A DNA stretch of 64,000 nt. Source: Stieleria bergensis. Lineage in GTDB: Bacteria > Planctomycetota > Planctomycetia > Pirellulales > Pirellulaceae. The notes under the pieces are model-generated. The model did not search any database and was not told the DNA's origin. It worked only from the letters and a program-made list of their open reading frames with translations. Made by a program: the position numbers and the translations under genes. The stretch lies in contig CP036272.1 of NCBI GenBank assembly GCA_007745635.1, positions 530,772 to 594,771 on the forward strand, given 5' to 3'. Of this stretch, positions 27,395 through 36,400 are shown piece after piece (the stretch's first letter is position 1; every line of letters starts with the position of its first letter).

Positions 27395-28948
27395 GTGAGA
27401 CACTGGAAAAACTATTTGGTGATCGCGATGTTTGCATCGCTGTTCGCCGTTAACTTGCCGTCAACGGTCATGGCTCAGGACGCGGAGACCGCCGCTCCGC
27501 CAGCGCAAGAAGTGGTAGAAGATGCAGCAGCAGAAGCTGCGCCCGCAGATACCGAGGCGACTGGCGCTGCGTCTGACGGCACTGACACCACCGACGGCGA
27601 TGAAGATACCGCGACCGACGAAGCGGTGGCTGTTGTGGAAGGCTTGACCGACGATGAGATCAAGGATTCTTCTTTGGCGGCACACAACGCTTGGATGCTG
27701 GTCTGTTGTGCCTTGGTCCTGTTCATGACTGCGCCTGGATTGGCGATGTTTTACGGAGGCTTGGTCCGACGCAAGAACGTCTTGAGCGTGATGATGCAGT
27801 GCATCTTCTTGATGGGACTGATGACCGTCGTCTGGTGCCTGTACGGCTACTCGCTGGCCTTTGGTGGCGACGGTTACTGGATCGGAAACTTCGACTATGC
27901 CTTCATGAACAACGTTCAACGCACCTGGAGCGATGCAGCAGGTGGACCGGTCACGCCGATGGAAGGTGAGATTCCGCGACTCACCCACATGTTGTTCCAA
28001 GGCATGTTCTTCATCATCACCCCAGCCTTGATCTGTGGTGCGTTTGCAGAACGGATGAAGTTCGGCGCGATGGTCATTTACTCGATCCTCTGGGGCACCT
28101 TGATCTATTGCCCACTGTGTCACTGGGTTTGGGATGGCGGTCCACTGTCGTACAACGACACCAGCCTGATGGGCGGCGCGTTGGACTTTGCTGGGGGAAC
28201 CGTGGTTCATATTTCCAGTGGTGTTTCCGCTTTAGTTGCTGCCATCTTGATCGGACCTCGGATGGGTTACCCCAAAGAGCCGATGCAGCCTCACAACTTG
28301 ACCTACACCGCGTTGGGTGCAGCCATGTTGTGGGTCGGTTGGTTCGGTTTCAACGCCGGTAGCGAACTGCTGAGCGATGGACTGACCAGCAGCGCCTTTG
28401 CTGTGACACACTTTTCAGCTGCCGCAGGTGCCGTCGCCTGGGCGTTGACCGAATGGATTGTGCTCGGTAAACCAACCGTGCTGGGTGCCAGTAGTGGCGC
28501 CGTCGCTGGGTTGGTCTGCATCACACCTGCTGCTGGATTCGTCCAACCCATGCCAGCCTTGCTGATGGGCTTGATTGCTGGTGTGGTTTGCTACTGGGCG
28601 TGCAGCAAACTGAAACATGCCTTGAAGTACGATGATGCTTTGGATGCGTTTGGCGTTCACGGCGTCGGAGGGACCGTTGGCGCTGTGCTGACCGGTGTCT
28701 TCGCCACACGAGCTTGCTGGGATGTCGCCGGAGGCGAAAAGATTGGTTTGGTCGAGTCCGGAGGGGATCCTGCGCTGCTGATCGGTCAGATCGTTGCTGT
28801 GCTGGTAACCTTTGCCTTCGCTGGAGTCGGCAGCTTCGTCCTGCTTAAAATCTTGGATGTTGTGATCGGCTTGCGAGTCCCCGCAGAAAACGAGCAGCGT
28901 GGTTTGGATATCACCGATCACGGTGAAGAAGGCTACATGCTCGCGTAA
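27395..28948 (+). CDS. amt: Ammonium transporter (Amt/Mep/Rh family)
   Basis: A 517-residue inner-membrane protein. Starts at GTG 27395 with AGAGGTGA upstream. A signal sequence (about 1-27, ending VMAQD) is followed by an acidic Ala/Glu/Asp/Thr-rich segment (about 28-85). The Amt channel with its usual set of helices follows: AWMLVCCALVLFMTAPGLAM, FYGGLVRRKNVLSVMMQ, CHWVWDGGPL with the pore-region residues, DFAGGTVVHISSGVSALVAA (conserved His), and HGVGGTVGAVLTG (second His). It conducts ammonium/ammonia for nitrogen uptake. No glnK/P-II gene follows, unlike the usual arrangement. The acidic extension faces the periplasm if the first segment is a cleaved signal. Confidence 0.93.
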   Translation: MRHWKNYLVIAMFASLFAVNLPSTVMAQDAETAAPPAQEVVEDAAAEAAPADTEATGAASDGTDTTDGDEDTATDEAVAVVEGLTDDEIKDSSLAAHNAWMLVCCALVLFMTAPGLAMFYGGLVRRKNVLSVMMQCIFLMGLMTVVWCLYGYSLAFGGDGYWIGNFDYAFMNNVQRTWSDAAGGPVTPMEGEIPRLTHMLFQGMFFIITPALICGAFAERMKFGAMVIYSILWGTLIYCPLCHWVWDGGPLSYNDTSLMGGALDFAGGTVVHISSGVSALVAAILIGPRMGYPKEPMQPHNLTYTALGAAMLWVGWFGFNAGSELLSDGLTSSAFAVTHFSAAAGAVAWALTEWIVLGKPTVLGASSGAVAGLVCITPAAGFVQPMPALLMGLIAGVVCYWACSKLKHALKYDDALDAFGVHGVGGTVGAVLTGVFATRACWDVAGGEKIGLVESGGDPALLIGQIVAVLVTFAFAGVGSFVLLKILDVVIGLRVPAENEQRGLDITDHGEEGYMLA

Positions 28949-28973
28949 GCAAAACGCGACAGTCATTCACGTC

Positions 28974-28995
28974 CGGTGCGTGCTGGCACGCACCG
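28974..28995. terminator. Hairpin between convergent amt and MFS genes
   Basis: CGGTGCGTG (28974-28982) and CACGCACCG (28987-28995) form a perfect 9-bp stem with a CTGG loop, 26 nt after the amt stop and 42 nt before the end of the convergent MFS gene. There is no U-tract on either side. Its position and symmetry suggest a shared bidirectional terminator. Confidence 0.55.
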
Positions 28996-29037
28996 ATGCT
29001 CGAAAAACACTCAGTTGCAGGTTCGTCGCTTGCAGAC

Positions 29038-30381
29038 TTAAGACGGCTCGGGCGTCGAGATGATGCTGAGCTTTAATCCGATGGCGGCGGTCACCAACAC
29101 GGTGGTCGCCGCTATTTTTTGCGCTGTGGCAATGCTGGTGCCGTCAGCCAACATGCCCCACAGCAGCGATCCGGTGGCCATCGAGAAGGCCATCATGGTC
29201 AAGTAGCAGCTCATCCCACGAGCTCGCAAGCGATCCGGCAGTGACAATTGCGCCGCGGTGTTCAGGCTGGTCAGCGTGATCATCCAGCCCATCCCCATGA
29301 TCAGTGTGGCAACCACGTTGATGGTGCGATCGGTGGTCACGGACATCAGGGTCATCCCGATGGCAAACAGCGTCATCGCCATGGTCACCGCTTTGTCGGC
29401 CCCCAACCAGCGGTGCAGTTCTGGCATCAAGCGAGCTCCGATGATGGCTCCGCCTCCGATGCAGGCCACCAACACGCCAAAGCCATCAGCACCCCAGTCC
29501 AGGCGTTGCTTAACAATCAACGGCAACAGACCCCACAGTGCGCTGGCCGGAGCAACAAAGAACAGCAAACGCAGCAAGACGTGTCGCATCGCCACACAGC
29601 TGAACGCATAATGCAGTCCTTCAAAGAGCGATTGTTGAAACGATTGGCCCCGGCTGGATTCGACCCTGTCCCGTTTCCAGACCAGCAGGGCGATGATGAC
29701 CGCAGCGAATGAGGCGGCATTGAAAGAAAAGGCAATCCAAGAACCCAGCCAAGCGACCAGCAGTCCCGCCAGCGCAGGTCCAACGCCGCGGGCCAGGTTG
29801 AAACTAATGCTACCCAGCGCGACGGCACGGGACAGTTGCGATCTGGGGACCCACTCGGGAACTGAGGCTTGCCAGGTTGGCACATGCAAGGTCAACCCTA
29901 GGCCAATCAGGAATGTCAGGCCCAGCAAGCCCCAAGCGGTGATCCAGCCCATCGCGGTAAGCCACGCTAACGTGCCGGTGACGCAGAGCAACATCAGCTG
30001 TGTTCCAATCAGCAATTTGCGTCGATCCATTCGGTCGGCCAGCACACCGGCTGGAATGGCCAGCAGCATGATTGGCAACGCCATGGAGGTGCGCACCGCG
30101 GAAACCATCTGAGGCGACGCGTCCAGCTGAGTCATTAACCAGCCGGCGCCAATTTCATGCATCCAAGTGCCTAGATTGGAGACCAGTGAGGCTAGCCAAA
30201 AGGTGCGAAACACTGGGTTCTTGAGTGGCAGCCAGGGCGAATCCGATTGTGCTTCAAGAGGTGTGTGGGGGGGCTCCGAGGCCGGCGTTGCAAGCTGCTC
30301 GGGAGAGCGATCGTCGGGGGCGACGGTCGTTTCCGTTTCTGAATCGGCTTGCTTTACGGGGTTCTTCATCGCAACCAACAT
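29038..30381 (-). CDS. MFS transporter (EntS/MFS_3-like)
   Basis: About 447 residues, depending on start. ATGs at 30381 and 30369 are both possible; an in-frame TTG at 30456 is less likely, and none has a good Shine-Dalgarno. An N-terminal polar, Pro/Glu-rich segment (about 1-65) precedes twelve predicted helices. The first motif region reads NPVFRTFWLASLVSNLGTWM, as in MFS_3 exporters, and the loop 2/3 motif is GVLADRMDRRKLLI (about 130-143). Such carriers export siderophores, drugs or unknown solutes by proton antiport. It is convergent with amt and divergent from the HAD gene. Confidence 0.85.
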   Translation of the reverse strand: MLVAMKNPVKQADSETETTVAPDDRSPEQLATPASEPPHTPLEAQSDSPWLPLKNPVFRTFWLASLVSNLGTWMHEIGAGWLMTQLDASPQMVSAVRTSMALPIMLLAIPAGVLADRMDRRKLLIGTQLMLLCVTGTLAWLTAMGWITAWGLLGLTFLIGLGLTLHVPTWQASVPEWVPRSQLSRAVALGSISFNLARGVGPALAGLLVAWLGSWIAFSFNAASFAAVIIALLVWKRDRVESSRGQSFQQSLFEGLHYAFSCVAMRHVLLRLLFFVAPASALWGLLPLIVKQRLDWGADGFGVLVACIGGGAIIGARLMPELHRWLGADKAVTMAMTLFAIGMTLMSVTTDRTINVVATLIMGMGWMITLTSLNTAAQLSLPDRLRARGMSCYLTMMAFSMATGSLLWGMLADGTSIATAQKIAATTVLVTAAIGLKLSIISTPEPS

Positions 30382-30530
30382 GGCAGCATCGATGGGATTC
30401 GACCAGACCAATTCACCGACCCCAGTGCTGGCACGCCCAGAATGCCCGGCAGGCAAAGACCGACAATTGGACTATGATTTCCAAGCCAAGTCGACTGAAA
30501 CTCCTTCTGCCTCTCTGTATCGATTCATCC

Positions 30531-31202
30531 ATGGTCAATCGCCCCTACGACTGGGTCTTCTTTGATTCCACCGGCACCTTGATGCGTCCGGTCCCTGAGC
30601 CGGCAGAGGTTTATCACCAAGTCGGACAGGCGTTCGGATCTGATTTGTCGGTGTCGCAGCTTCGCGAGCAGTTGAAAGAAGCGATGAAGACGCACTTTTT
30701 GGGCGACACAGTGGACTTGCCCACCGATCAAACCTTTGAACGAGAGCGTTGGCGGCGGATCGTCGTCGACACGATCTCCGACTTGCCAGAAACACATCTT
30801 GACGAAGCCTTTGCACAGCTATGGCTTCGATTCAGCGAAGCCGACGCCTGGCAATTGTTTGCCGATACCGTCCCCACGCTGCAGCGTCTGAGAACAGCTG
30901 GATATAAGATCGCGCTGGCATCAAATTTTGATCAGCGTTTGGTTCAGATTCTGCATCAAATGCAAATCATGGATCGTTTTGACCGGATTGTAATCAGCGC
31001 TGATCTTGGCTGGTCAAAGCCCAGTAAGAAGTTCTATGAAGCGGCTCAGCAAGCGGTTTCAGCGACAGACGTTTCACGTTTGTTAATGGTTGGTGATACG
31101 TTTCAAGGAGATGTTCAAACGCCGCGTTCGGTGGGCTGGGATGCCAGGCATTTGGTGCGTGACAAAGACAACGCATTGGAAACGCTGTTGGCTGATCTAT
31201 GA
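30531..31202 (+). CDS. HAD-superfamily hydrolase with altered motif I
   Basis: A 223-residue protein from ATG 30531; the frame is open further upstream but overlaps the MFS gene and lacks similarity. Motif I reads FFDSTGTLMRP: the nucleophile D12 is present, but the second, acid/base Asp of DxDGT is Thr14. Motif II is in ALASNFDQRL, motif III Lys is in GWSKPSKKFYE, and motif IV is MVGDTFQGDV, all intact. A helical cap about residues 20-90 places it in subclass I, like REG-2/HDHD3-type proteins. P-type ATPases also have Thr at this position (DKTGT), and there it limits phosphoenzyme hydrolysis, so activity here may be reduced or altered. The group II intron lies about 100 bp downstream. Confidence 0.85.
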   Translation: MVNRPYDWVFFDSTGTLMRPVPEPAEVYHQVGQAFGSDLSVSQLREQLKEAMKTHFLGDTVDLPTDQTFERERWRRIVVDTISDLPETHLDEAFAQLWLRFSEADAWQLFADTVPTLQRLRTAGYKIALASNFDQRLVQILHQMQIMDRFDRIVISADLGWSKPSKKFYEAAQQAVSATDVSRLLMVGDTFQGDVQTPRSVGWDARHLVRDKDNALETLLADL

Positions 31203-31666
31203 CCCGCCACCGCATCGTCTAGCCAAGTTACCCAAGCGGCTGATGAATTGTTGGCTAAATTCTTTCGCTTGCGGGAGAGTCGAGCCGAAGCGAGGCGAGG
31301 GGAGTGCCGGGATAAAACCGGATTGAGATAGGGAATGAAAGTGTCCTACGTAGAAAGTCTAGCCAACTGCTATGGCCTCCATCGGAGGTGCAGAGAGGGT
31401 AACCGATCTGTGCTGAGCGTCCGACAAGGGGGGAAACGCAGGCCAGCTATTGAGCTCCGAAATCTGAACTTCCGTGTGCCGACCTGGTCCCTCTATGGGG
31501 AAGGCAACACCGATGGGTTCGTCATTAGGCGAGAACCCATCGGACACGGCGGAGTCACGAGAACCTGCGCATGCGTGGAAATCTCAATCGCGAGAACCGG
31601 GAGATCCGATCGGCCACTGGCAAGTATCCAGTGCGGGCAGCGAACCGTCCAGCGGGAAAGGCTGCC

Positions 31667-33160
31667 ATGAACGCTGATCGGAAGTCGGATGAGTCCATAG
31701 TACTGCCGACACAGGCGAACAACGCCGGAACTGAACCGGCCGCGGAGTCTGTCGAGGAAAGGGACTCAGCCAAGATGAGCACCTCGCAGCACGATCGACC
31801 CCGAACTTCGAGTCGGACCAAGCGTCGTTCTCGCGGGCTGCTGGGTGTGCGCGAAACAGCGCGGGACTGTCCTGCGTTGAAGTTCGAGAACCTGTTGCAT
31901 CACATCAACGTTCCCCTGCTGCACGAGGCCTTCGATGATTTGAAGAAATCTGCCGCAGCGGGCATCGACGAGGTGACTTGGCAGCAGTACGAGCAAGACC
32001 GAGAAGCCTCGATTGAGGCTCTACACGGTCGTATTCACCGGGGTGCCTACCGAGCGAAGCCCTCCAAGAGAATCTACATTCCCAAAGCCGATGGCCGGCA
32101 ACGTCCGATCGGCATCACGGCCCTGGAGGACAAGATTGTCCAAAAGGCAACCGGGTGGGTCATGCAGTGCATCTACGAACAGGATTTTCTCGGATTCAGT
32201 TATGGTGGCCGTCCTGGTCGCGGCGCTCACGATGCACTCGATGCGTTGTGTGTCGGTGTGAGCAGCAAAAAGGTGAACTGGATTCTGGACGCCGATGTGA
32301 AAGGCTTCTTTGACAACGTGGACCACCAATGGCTCATGAAGTTCATCGAGCATCGCATTAGCGACAAACGGATTCTCCGTCTGATCGGAAAATGGCTTCG
32401 AGCCGGTGTCAGCGAAGACGGTGAGTGGTCCAAGACGACGGTGGGGACTCCGCAAGGAGCGGTGATCTCGCCGCTGCTTGCGAACATCTATCTTCACTAT
32501 GTGTTGGACTTGTGGATCGACCACTGGCGAAGACAGCGCGGCCGCAAGGACGTCGTTGTGGTTCGGTACGTCGACGATTTTGTGATTGGGTTTGAGAGCA
32601 AAGCTGATGCTGAAATGTGCCTGGAAGCACTCCGGGAACGTTTCGGTAAGTTCGGCCTTGAGCTTCATCCCGAAAAGACTCGCTTGCTCGAGTTTGGTCG
32701 TTATGCGATCGAGCGTCGATCTGAGCGAGGAGACGGTCGACCGGAGACGTTCGATTTTCTCGGTTTCACGCACCGCTGTGATACCAGCCCAAAGACGGGA
32801 TGGTTCATGATTCGCCGCGAGACGATCGCGAGCCGGATGGCTCGTACCCTCTCGGCAATCAAGGCGGAGCTTCGTCGTCGGCGACACCAGTCAGTCGGCC
32901 AACAAGGTCGGTGGCTGGGTAGTGTGGTCCGCGGCTGGCTGGCCTACTATGCCGTCCCAGGCAATGTGAGCCGCCTACGTCGATTTCGAGACGAGGTTAG
33001 CCGACTATGGTTGCGTACGCTTTGTCGTCGCAGCCAACGGCATCGCTGGCCTTGGCCTCGCATGAAACGGTTGCTGCTGACCTACCTCCCTCACGCCAAG
33101 GTACGCCACCCGTATCCAGATCAACGATTTCGCGCCCGAATCAAGGCAGGAGCCGTATGA
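31667..33160 (+). CDS. ltrA: Group II intron reverse transcriptase/maturase
   Basis: A 497-residue protein from ATG 31667, which has GGGAAAGG just upstream; an ATG at 31571 would intrude into domains I-III. RT domains: RT0/1 from about 60, RT2 AYRAKPSKRIYIPKADGRQR then PIGI, RT3 KVNWILDADVKGFFDNVDH, RT4 GTPQGAVISPLLANIYLHY, and the catalytic RT5 YVDD at residues 301-304. RT7 and the X/maturase domain follow, ending in YLPHAKVRHPYPDQRF. No HNH endonuclease domain, so mobility would rely on nicks or replication forks. The protein binds its own intron RNA, assists splicing and copies it into DNA. The stop codon (33158-33160) lies inside domain V. Confidence 0.95.
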   Translation: MNADRKSDESIVLPTQANNAGTEPAAESVEERDSAKMSTSQHDRPRTSSRTKRRSRGLLGVRETARDCPALKFENLLHHINVPLLHEAFDDLKKSAAAGIDEVTWQQYEQDREASIEALHGRIHRGAYRAKPSKRIYIPKADGRQRPIGITALEDKIVQKATGWVMQCIYEQDFLGFSYGGRPGRGAHDALDALCVGVSSKKVNWILDADVKGFFDNVDHQWLMKFIEHRISDKRILRLIGKWLRAGVSEDGEWSKTTVGTPQGAVISPLLANIYLHYVLDLWIDHWRRQRGRKDVVVVRYVDDFVIGFESKADAEMCLEALRERFGKFGLELHPEKTRLLEFGRYAIERRSERGDGRPETFDFLGFTHRCDTSPKTGWFMIRRETIASRMARTLSAIKAELRRRRHQSVGQQGRWLGSVVRGWLAYYAVPGNVSRLRRFRDEVSRLWLRTLCRRSQRHRWPWPRMKRLLLTYLPHAKVRHPYPDQRFRARIKAGAV

Positions 33161-33181
33161 GACAACACTCAAGTACGGATC
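33150..33181 (+). ncRNA. Group II intron domain V
   Basis: The catalytic hairpin. GAGCCGTA (33150-33157) pairs with TACGGATC (33174-33181), with one G-A opposition at 33152/33179 where many introns have G-U. The catalytic triad AGC is at 33151-33153. An AG bulge is at 33172-33173, and an upper stem TGAG/CTCA is capped by ACAACA instead of a GNRA tetraloop. Domain VI follows directly. The overlap with the end of the maturase gene is seen in this intron type. Confidence 0.85.
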
Positions 33182-33221
33182 TGTGCGGGGGGCGGCCGGA
33201 AACGGCCGTTCCTACCGTGAC

Positions 33222-33423
33222 TGAAGTGGTTGGCAACGCCGACGCGCTGCAAAGAAACCCTCCCCGGATGGCCTTGAGATTCGACAGGCTTCCCGCTTTG
33301 CCGATCGTCCCAATCATCGACGCGCCACTGCGACTTGCCGTCCGGGCCTCCCAGAGAGAGGATGTTTTGGGGTAGGAAATCGCGGCCATTAAGAAACCGT
33401 GGCCAGCGCCAAAACGGGCGCTG
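33222..33423. other. Intergenic DNA downstream of the intron
   Basis: About 200 bp between the intron 3' end and the end of the convergent lipoprotein gene. It contains an inverted repeat, CAGCGCC (33404-33410) and GGCGCTG (33417-33423), abutting the lipoprotein gene stop codon. This could act as that gene's terminator, although it has no U-tract. No gene is supported. Confidence 0.5.
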
Positions 33424-36400
33424 TTAGTCTGGTTGGCGTTCATCAACCGGCGGCCACAGCTGCAACTCGCTGGGGTCAGTTTGATAAACCTTGCCACCTG
33501 ATTTCGAGAGCACCAACCGCTGGGATGCTTTGAGACGCGTGGGGGCGAACACGGCGTGGATTTGACCGTTATCGGTGTTTAACAACACGCTTGCGGAGGT
33601 CTGTCCCTGATGGTGCACAAGCATCCACCGGCCCGCTTGATCCAGGTCGACTTCTTGAGCGTTGGGAACCAGTTTGCTCCATCGTGTGGTTGCATTACTG
33701 ACATCCCAGCACGTTGCCAATGACATCGATCTGCCGTAGGCCTGACCGATGACCAGATGGCCTGATTCAGGGAGCCACTGCATCCAAAGCGTTCGACTGG
33801 GCGTGGGGATGATGGCTTGCTGTTGCATGGTCTGTGGATCCAGCAAGCGGACACCGGAATTGCCACGGCTGGCAACGGCGACGAGCTTGGCGTCGGGTGA
33901 CAGCCGTGAGATTAAGTTCGATGCTCGACCCGTGGGATAGCGACCGAGCTGCTGGCCAGTCATTAAGTCCAAGACAACAACCGCACCGCCGTTGTCATTG
34001 ACTTTAACGTAGCGATCCAGAGCATCGATTTCTAAGCCGCTGACATGGGTGCCGATCACCTCTGCTGTCCAGCGAGGCTGTTGGGTTTCCGTCTCCCAAA
34101 GCTGAATCTTAAGCACGTTGTCATCCAAGCCAGTGATTTGGCGAGGCAGGGCCAGAGCCACGTGATTTCCCGATGCAGAAAGTGTGCCATGGTAGTCATT
34201 GTCCACCCTTGGGAATTTGAAGATCGGTTTCCACTGATCATCAAACAGCACATGATGTCGTTCTCGACCGAATGATTCGTAGGCGAGTCGCGTTTTCCAG
34301 TCCTGGCTACGAGGGCCAAGCTCGTAGCGTTCTAACAACTGAGCCAGTTCGGATCGATTCCATGCGACGGGTTTGCTGCTGGGATGCTTGGTTCCGTTAG
34401 CCAGCCAGCGTTCGATTTCACTGACGTTCCCACTGCGACGATTGTTCGTCGGCGTCCCCAGGTCCAACGACGGCCAGTTCGCATCCGCTTGGGAATCAAT
34501 GAGCTTCGTTGATGCCTTGTTGCTTGTCACGTCAGGGGTTTCTGGTTTGTCTAGCAGTGTTGCCTTCGAGCCATTGGCACGTCGAATTTGCCCTGTCCAG
34601 GAGTTGCCGTATTCAACGATCTGAAAATGCTTGGCAAGTTTCCGTTGCTTCGACGCCATTTCTGTTTCGTTTGTTGTCTGGAGGTTCCACAGCCTTGCTC
34701 CGTTGCCGGCAGCAATCAGGAGTTGTTTGCTGTCCGGGCTGAATGCCAAATCATTGATGCCATACGGGCTTTCTAAGAGCACCGCGGGGTTGTCGCGTTG
34801 CAAGGGCTGCCCATTGCTGTCAAGGTTCCATTGCCAGATCGAACCTGGCACCGATTCCTGAGCTTGGTTGGCTGCGTTTAGATGGGATCCGTCAGGCGAG
34901 ATTGCGACCGCGTTCATCGGAGCTTTGATGGTCTGAAGCGTGCTGGCTTGGTTGCCGGTCAGATTCACTTGGACCAGCATGCCCGTGCGAGCACTGCCGC
35001 GAAAATACAGTTTTGGGGCAGTCGACTGTCCGGCGATAAACAGTTGTCTGCCGTTGGGGTGCACGGCGACATCCCGCGGTTCCAGTTCTGGAATGGTAAT
35101 TTCTTGAACCAGTTCACCGTCCGGCAGGCTCAGTTGCTGCACGTGTCGTTTGCCGACGGCGAACAGGCTTTTTCCATCCTTGCTAAAACACAGTCGCTGG
35201 GCATCGCACTCCTGCCAAAGTGGGTGGTCTTGATCCTGACGATCGACAAGCAGCAGGCGGGTTTTCGGTGGCTGGTTTGGCAAACCGCTTGGCCGAATGA
35301 TTGACGCGATGAAGCGACCGTCGAGCGTACAGACGGACTGCTGGGGCCAGATGAATGTATCGAAATCACTGCGCCAGACCGTTGTGCCCTTGGTGATGGA
35401 AATGATCAGAGGGCTGTTGGAGGTGCGTGCAAAGACATGCTCGCCATCGGCAAGGAACTGAACATCCTGCAGGTCGGTGATCAGTCGTTGGTTGCCCGTG
35501 GCCAGGTTCGTCAGCGTGTCACTAAACCAGCACAGATTGCCGGTGGGAGCAAAGGCAACTTCGTAAGCCCGAAAGGGTTGTTTCGAGGCGGACCAAATGG
35601 CGTGGTCGGTTGCCAGGAATTGATCTTTGACGGTTTCGAGAATCCCTGGTGATTGAGCGCCACCGATGCGATTTCCTCGGGCCAAATAGTCACCGGCAAG
35701 TTTGGTCATCGTCGGCTTGTCATTGACCTGTTTGCCACCGGGAATCTGGACCGCGCCCAGTTTGGCTGACAGTTCGTCCTCATAACCATTGGGGTATTCC
35801 ATGCCAACGAAACAAGCTAAACCCGAACGCGTGTAACGGATCGCACAAACGGGCATTTCAAGCTCGCTTGACTCGCCAATCATTTCGCCGGTCGAGGGCT
35901 TAAAACGTTGCAAGGTCGTCAGTCGGCCTGTGCTGTCTTGGGGGACATCAATCTGTTTGGGTGGTGCTTTGGCATCGCTCTGTTGAACGGCAGCGATCAC
36001 TTCGGCACCGGAATCCGTGATGTCAAAGTCTCGCAAAATGCCGTTGAGCGGAATCTCCTTGATCACGTTTCCACTGTTTAGATCAACAATGTCGATCTGG
36101 CCTGGAGACGCTTCGAGTTCGGACATGGACTCGCGCTGTGTGACCTGTGCTGAAGCGATCAGTTCAGCCTCGGCAGCGAGCCGAAGCGTTCGTTCTCCGG
36201 TCGTCGAGTAAAGTGTCTTTTGGGACTGCAAGTCAAACAACAGCGACGTCTTTTGGCCGGCTTGGATGCCGTGGAACACCAAGCGATTTTCTGAACCCAC
36301 AAACTCAAAATGTGGCGGTTCTTGATCATCCTTGGGCAATGGGGTTTGAACTTCGATGCGTGATTCAGGGTTGTCGACCTGCAAGAGAATGTAGGCAGCT

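Larger units (their letters stand above)
31304..33221 (+). mobile_element. Group II intron, apparently complete
   Basis: A self-splicing retroelement of about 1.9 kb encoding a maturase. The 5' end is placed at GTGCCGGGATAAAACCGG (31304 onward), close to the GUGYG consensus and to the 5' ends I recall of related bacterial introns; this boundary is an inference. The 3' part is clear: domain V at 33150-33181 and domain VI with a CGGCCG-GAAA-CGGCCG hairpin (33193-33208). The presumed branch-point A is at 33214, seven bases before the proposed 3' end AC at 33220-33221. The intron sits in the gap between the HAD gene and the convergent lipoprotein gene and interrupts no recognised reading frame. 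Open frames inside domains I-III (for example 31335-31670) are RNA structure, not genes. Confidence 0.85.

Noticed and set aside
31335-31670. 111-codon open frame starting MKVSYVESLANCYG inside the intron
   Set aside because: Lies in the RNA domains I-III of the group II intron; frames of this kind are commonly annotated in such introns without evidence of translation.
33161-33375. Open frames just downstream of the maturase as a broken exon gene
   Set aside because: Translations on either strand match no recognised family, and the flanking HAD gene already ends before the intron.
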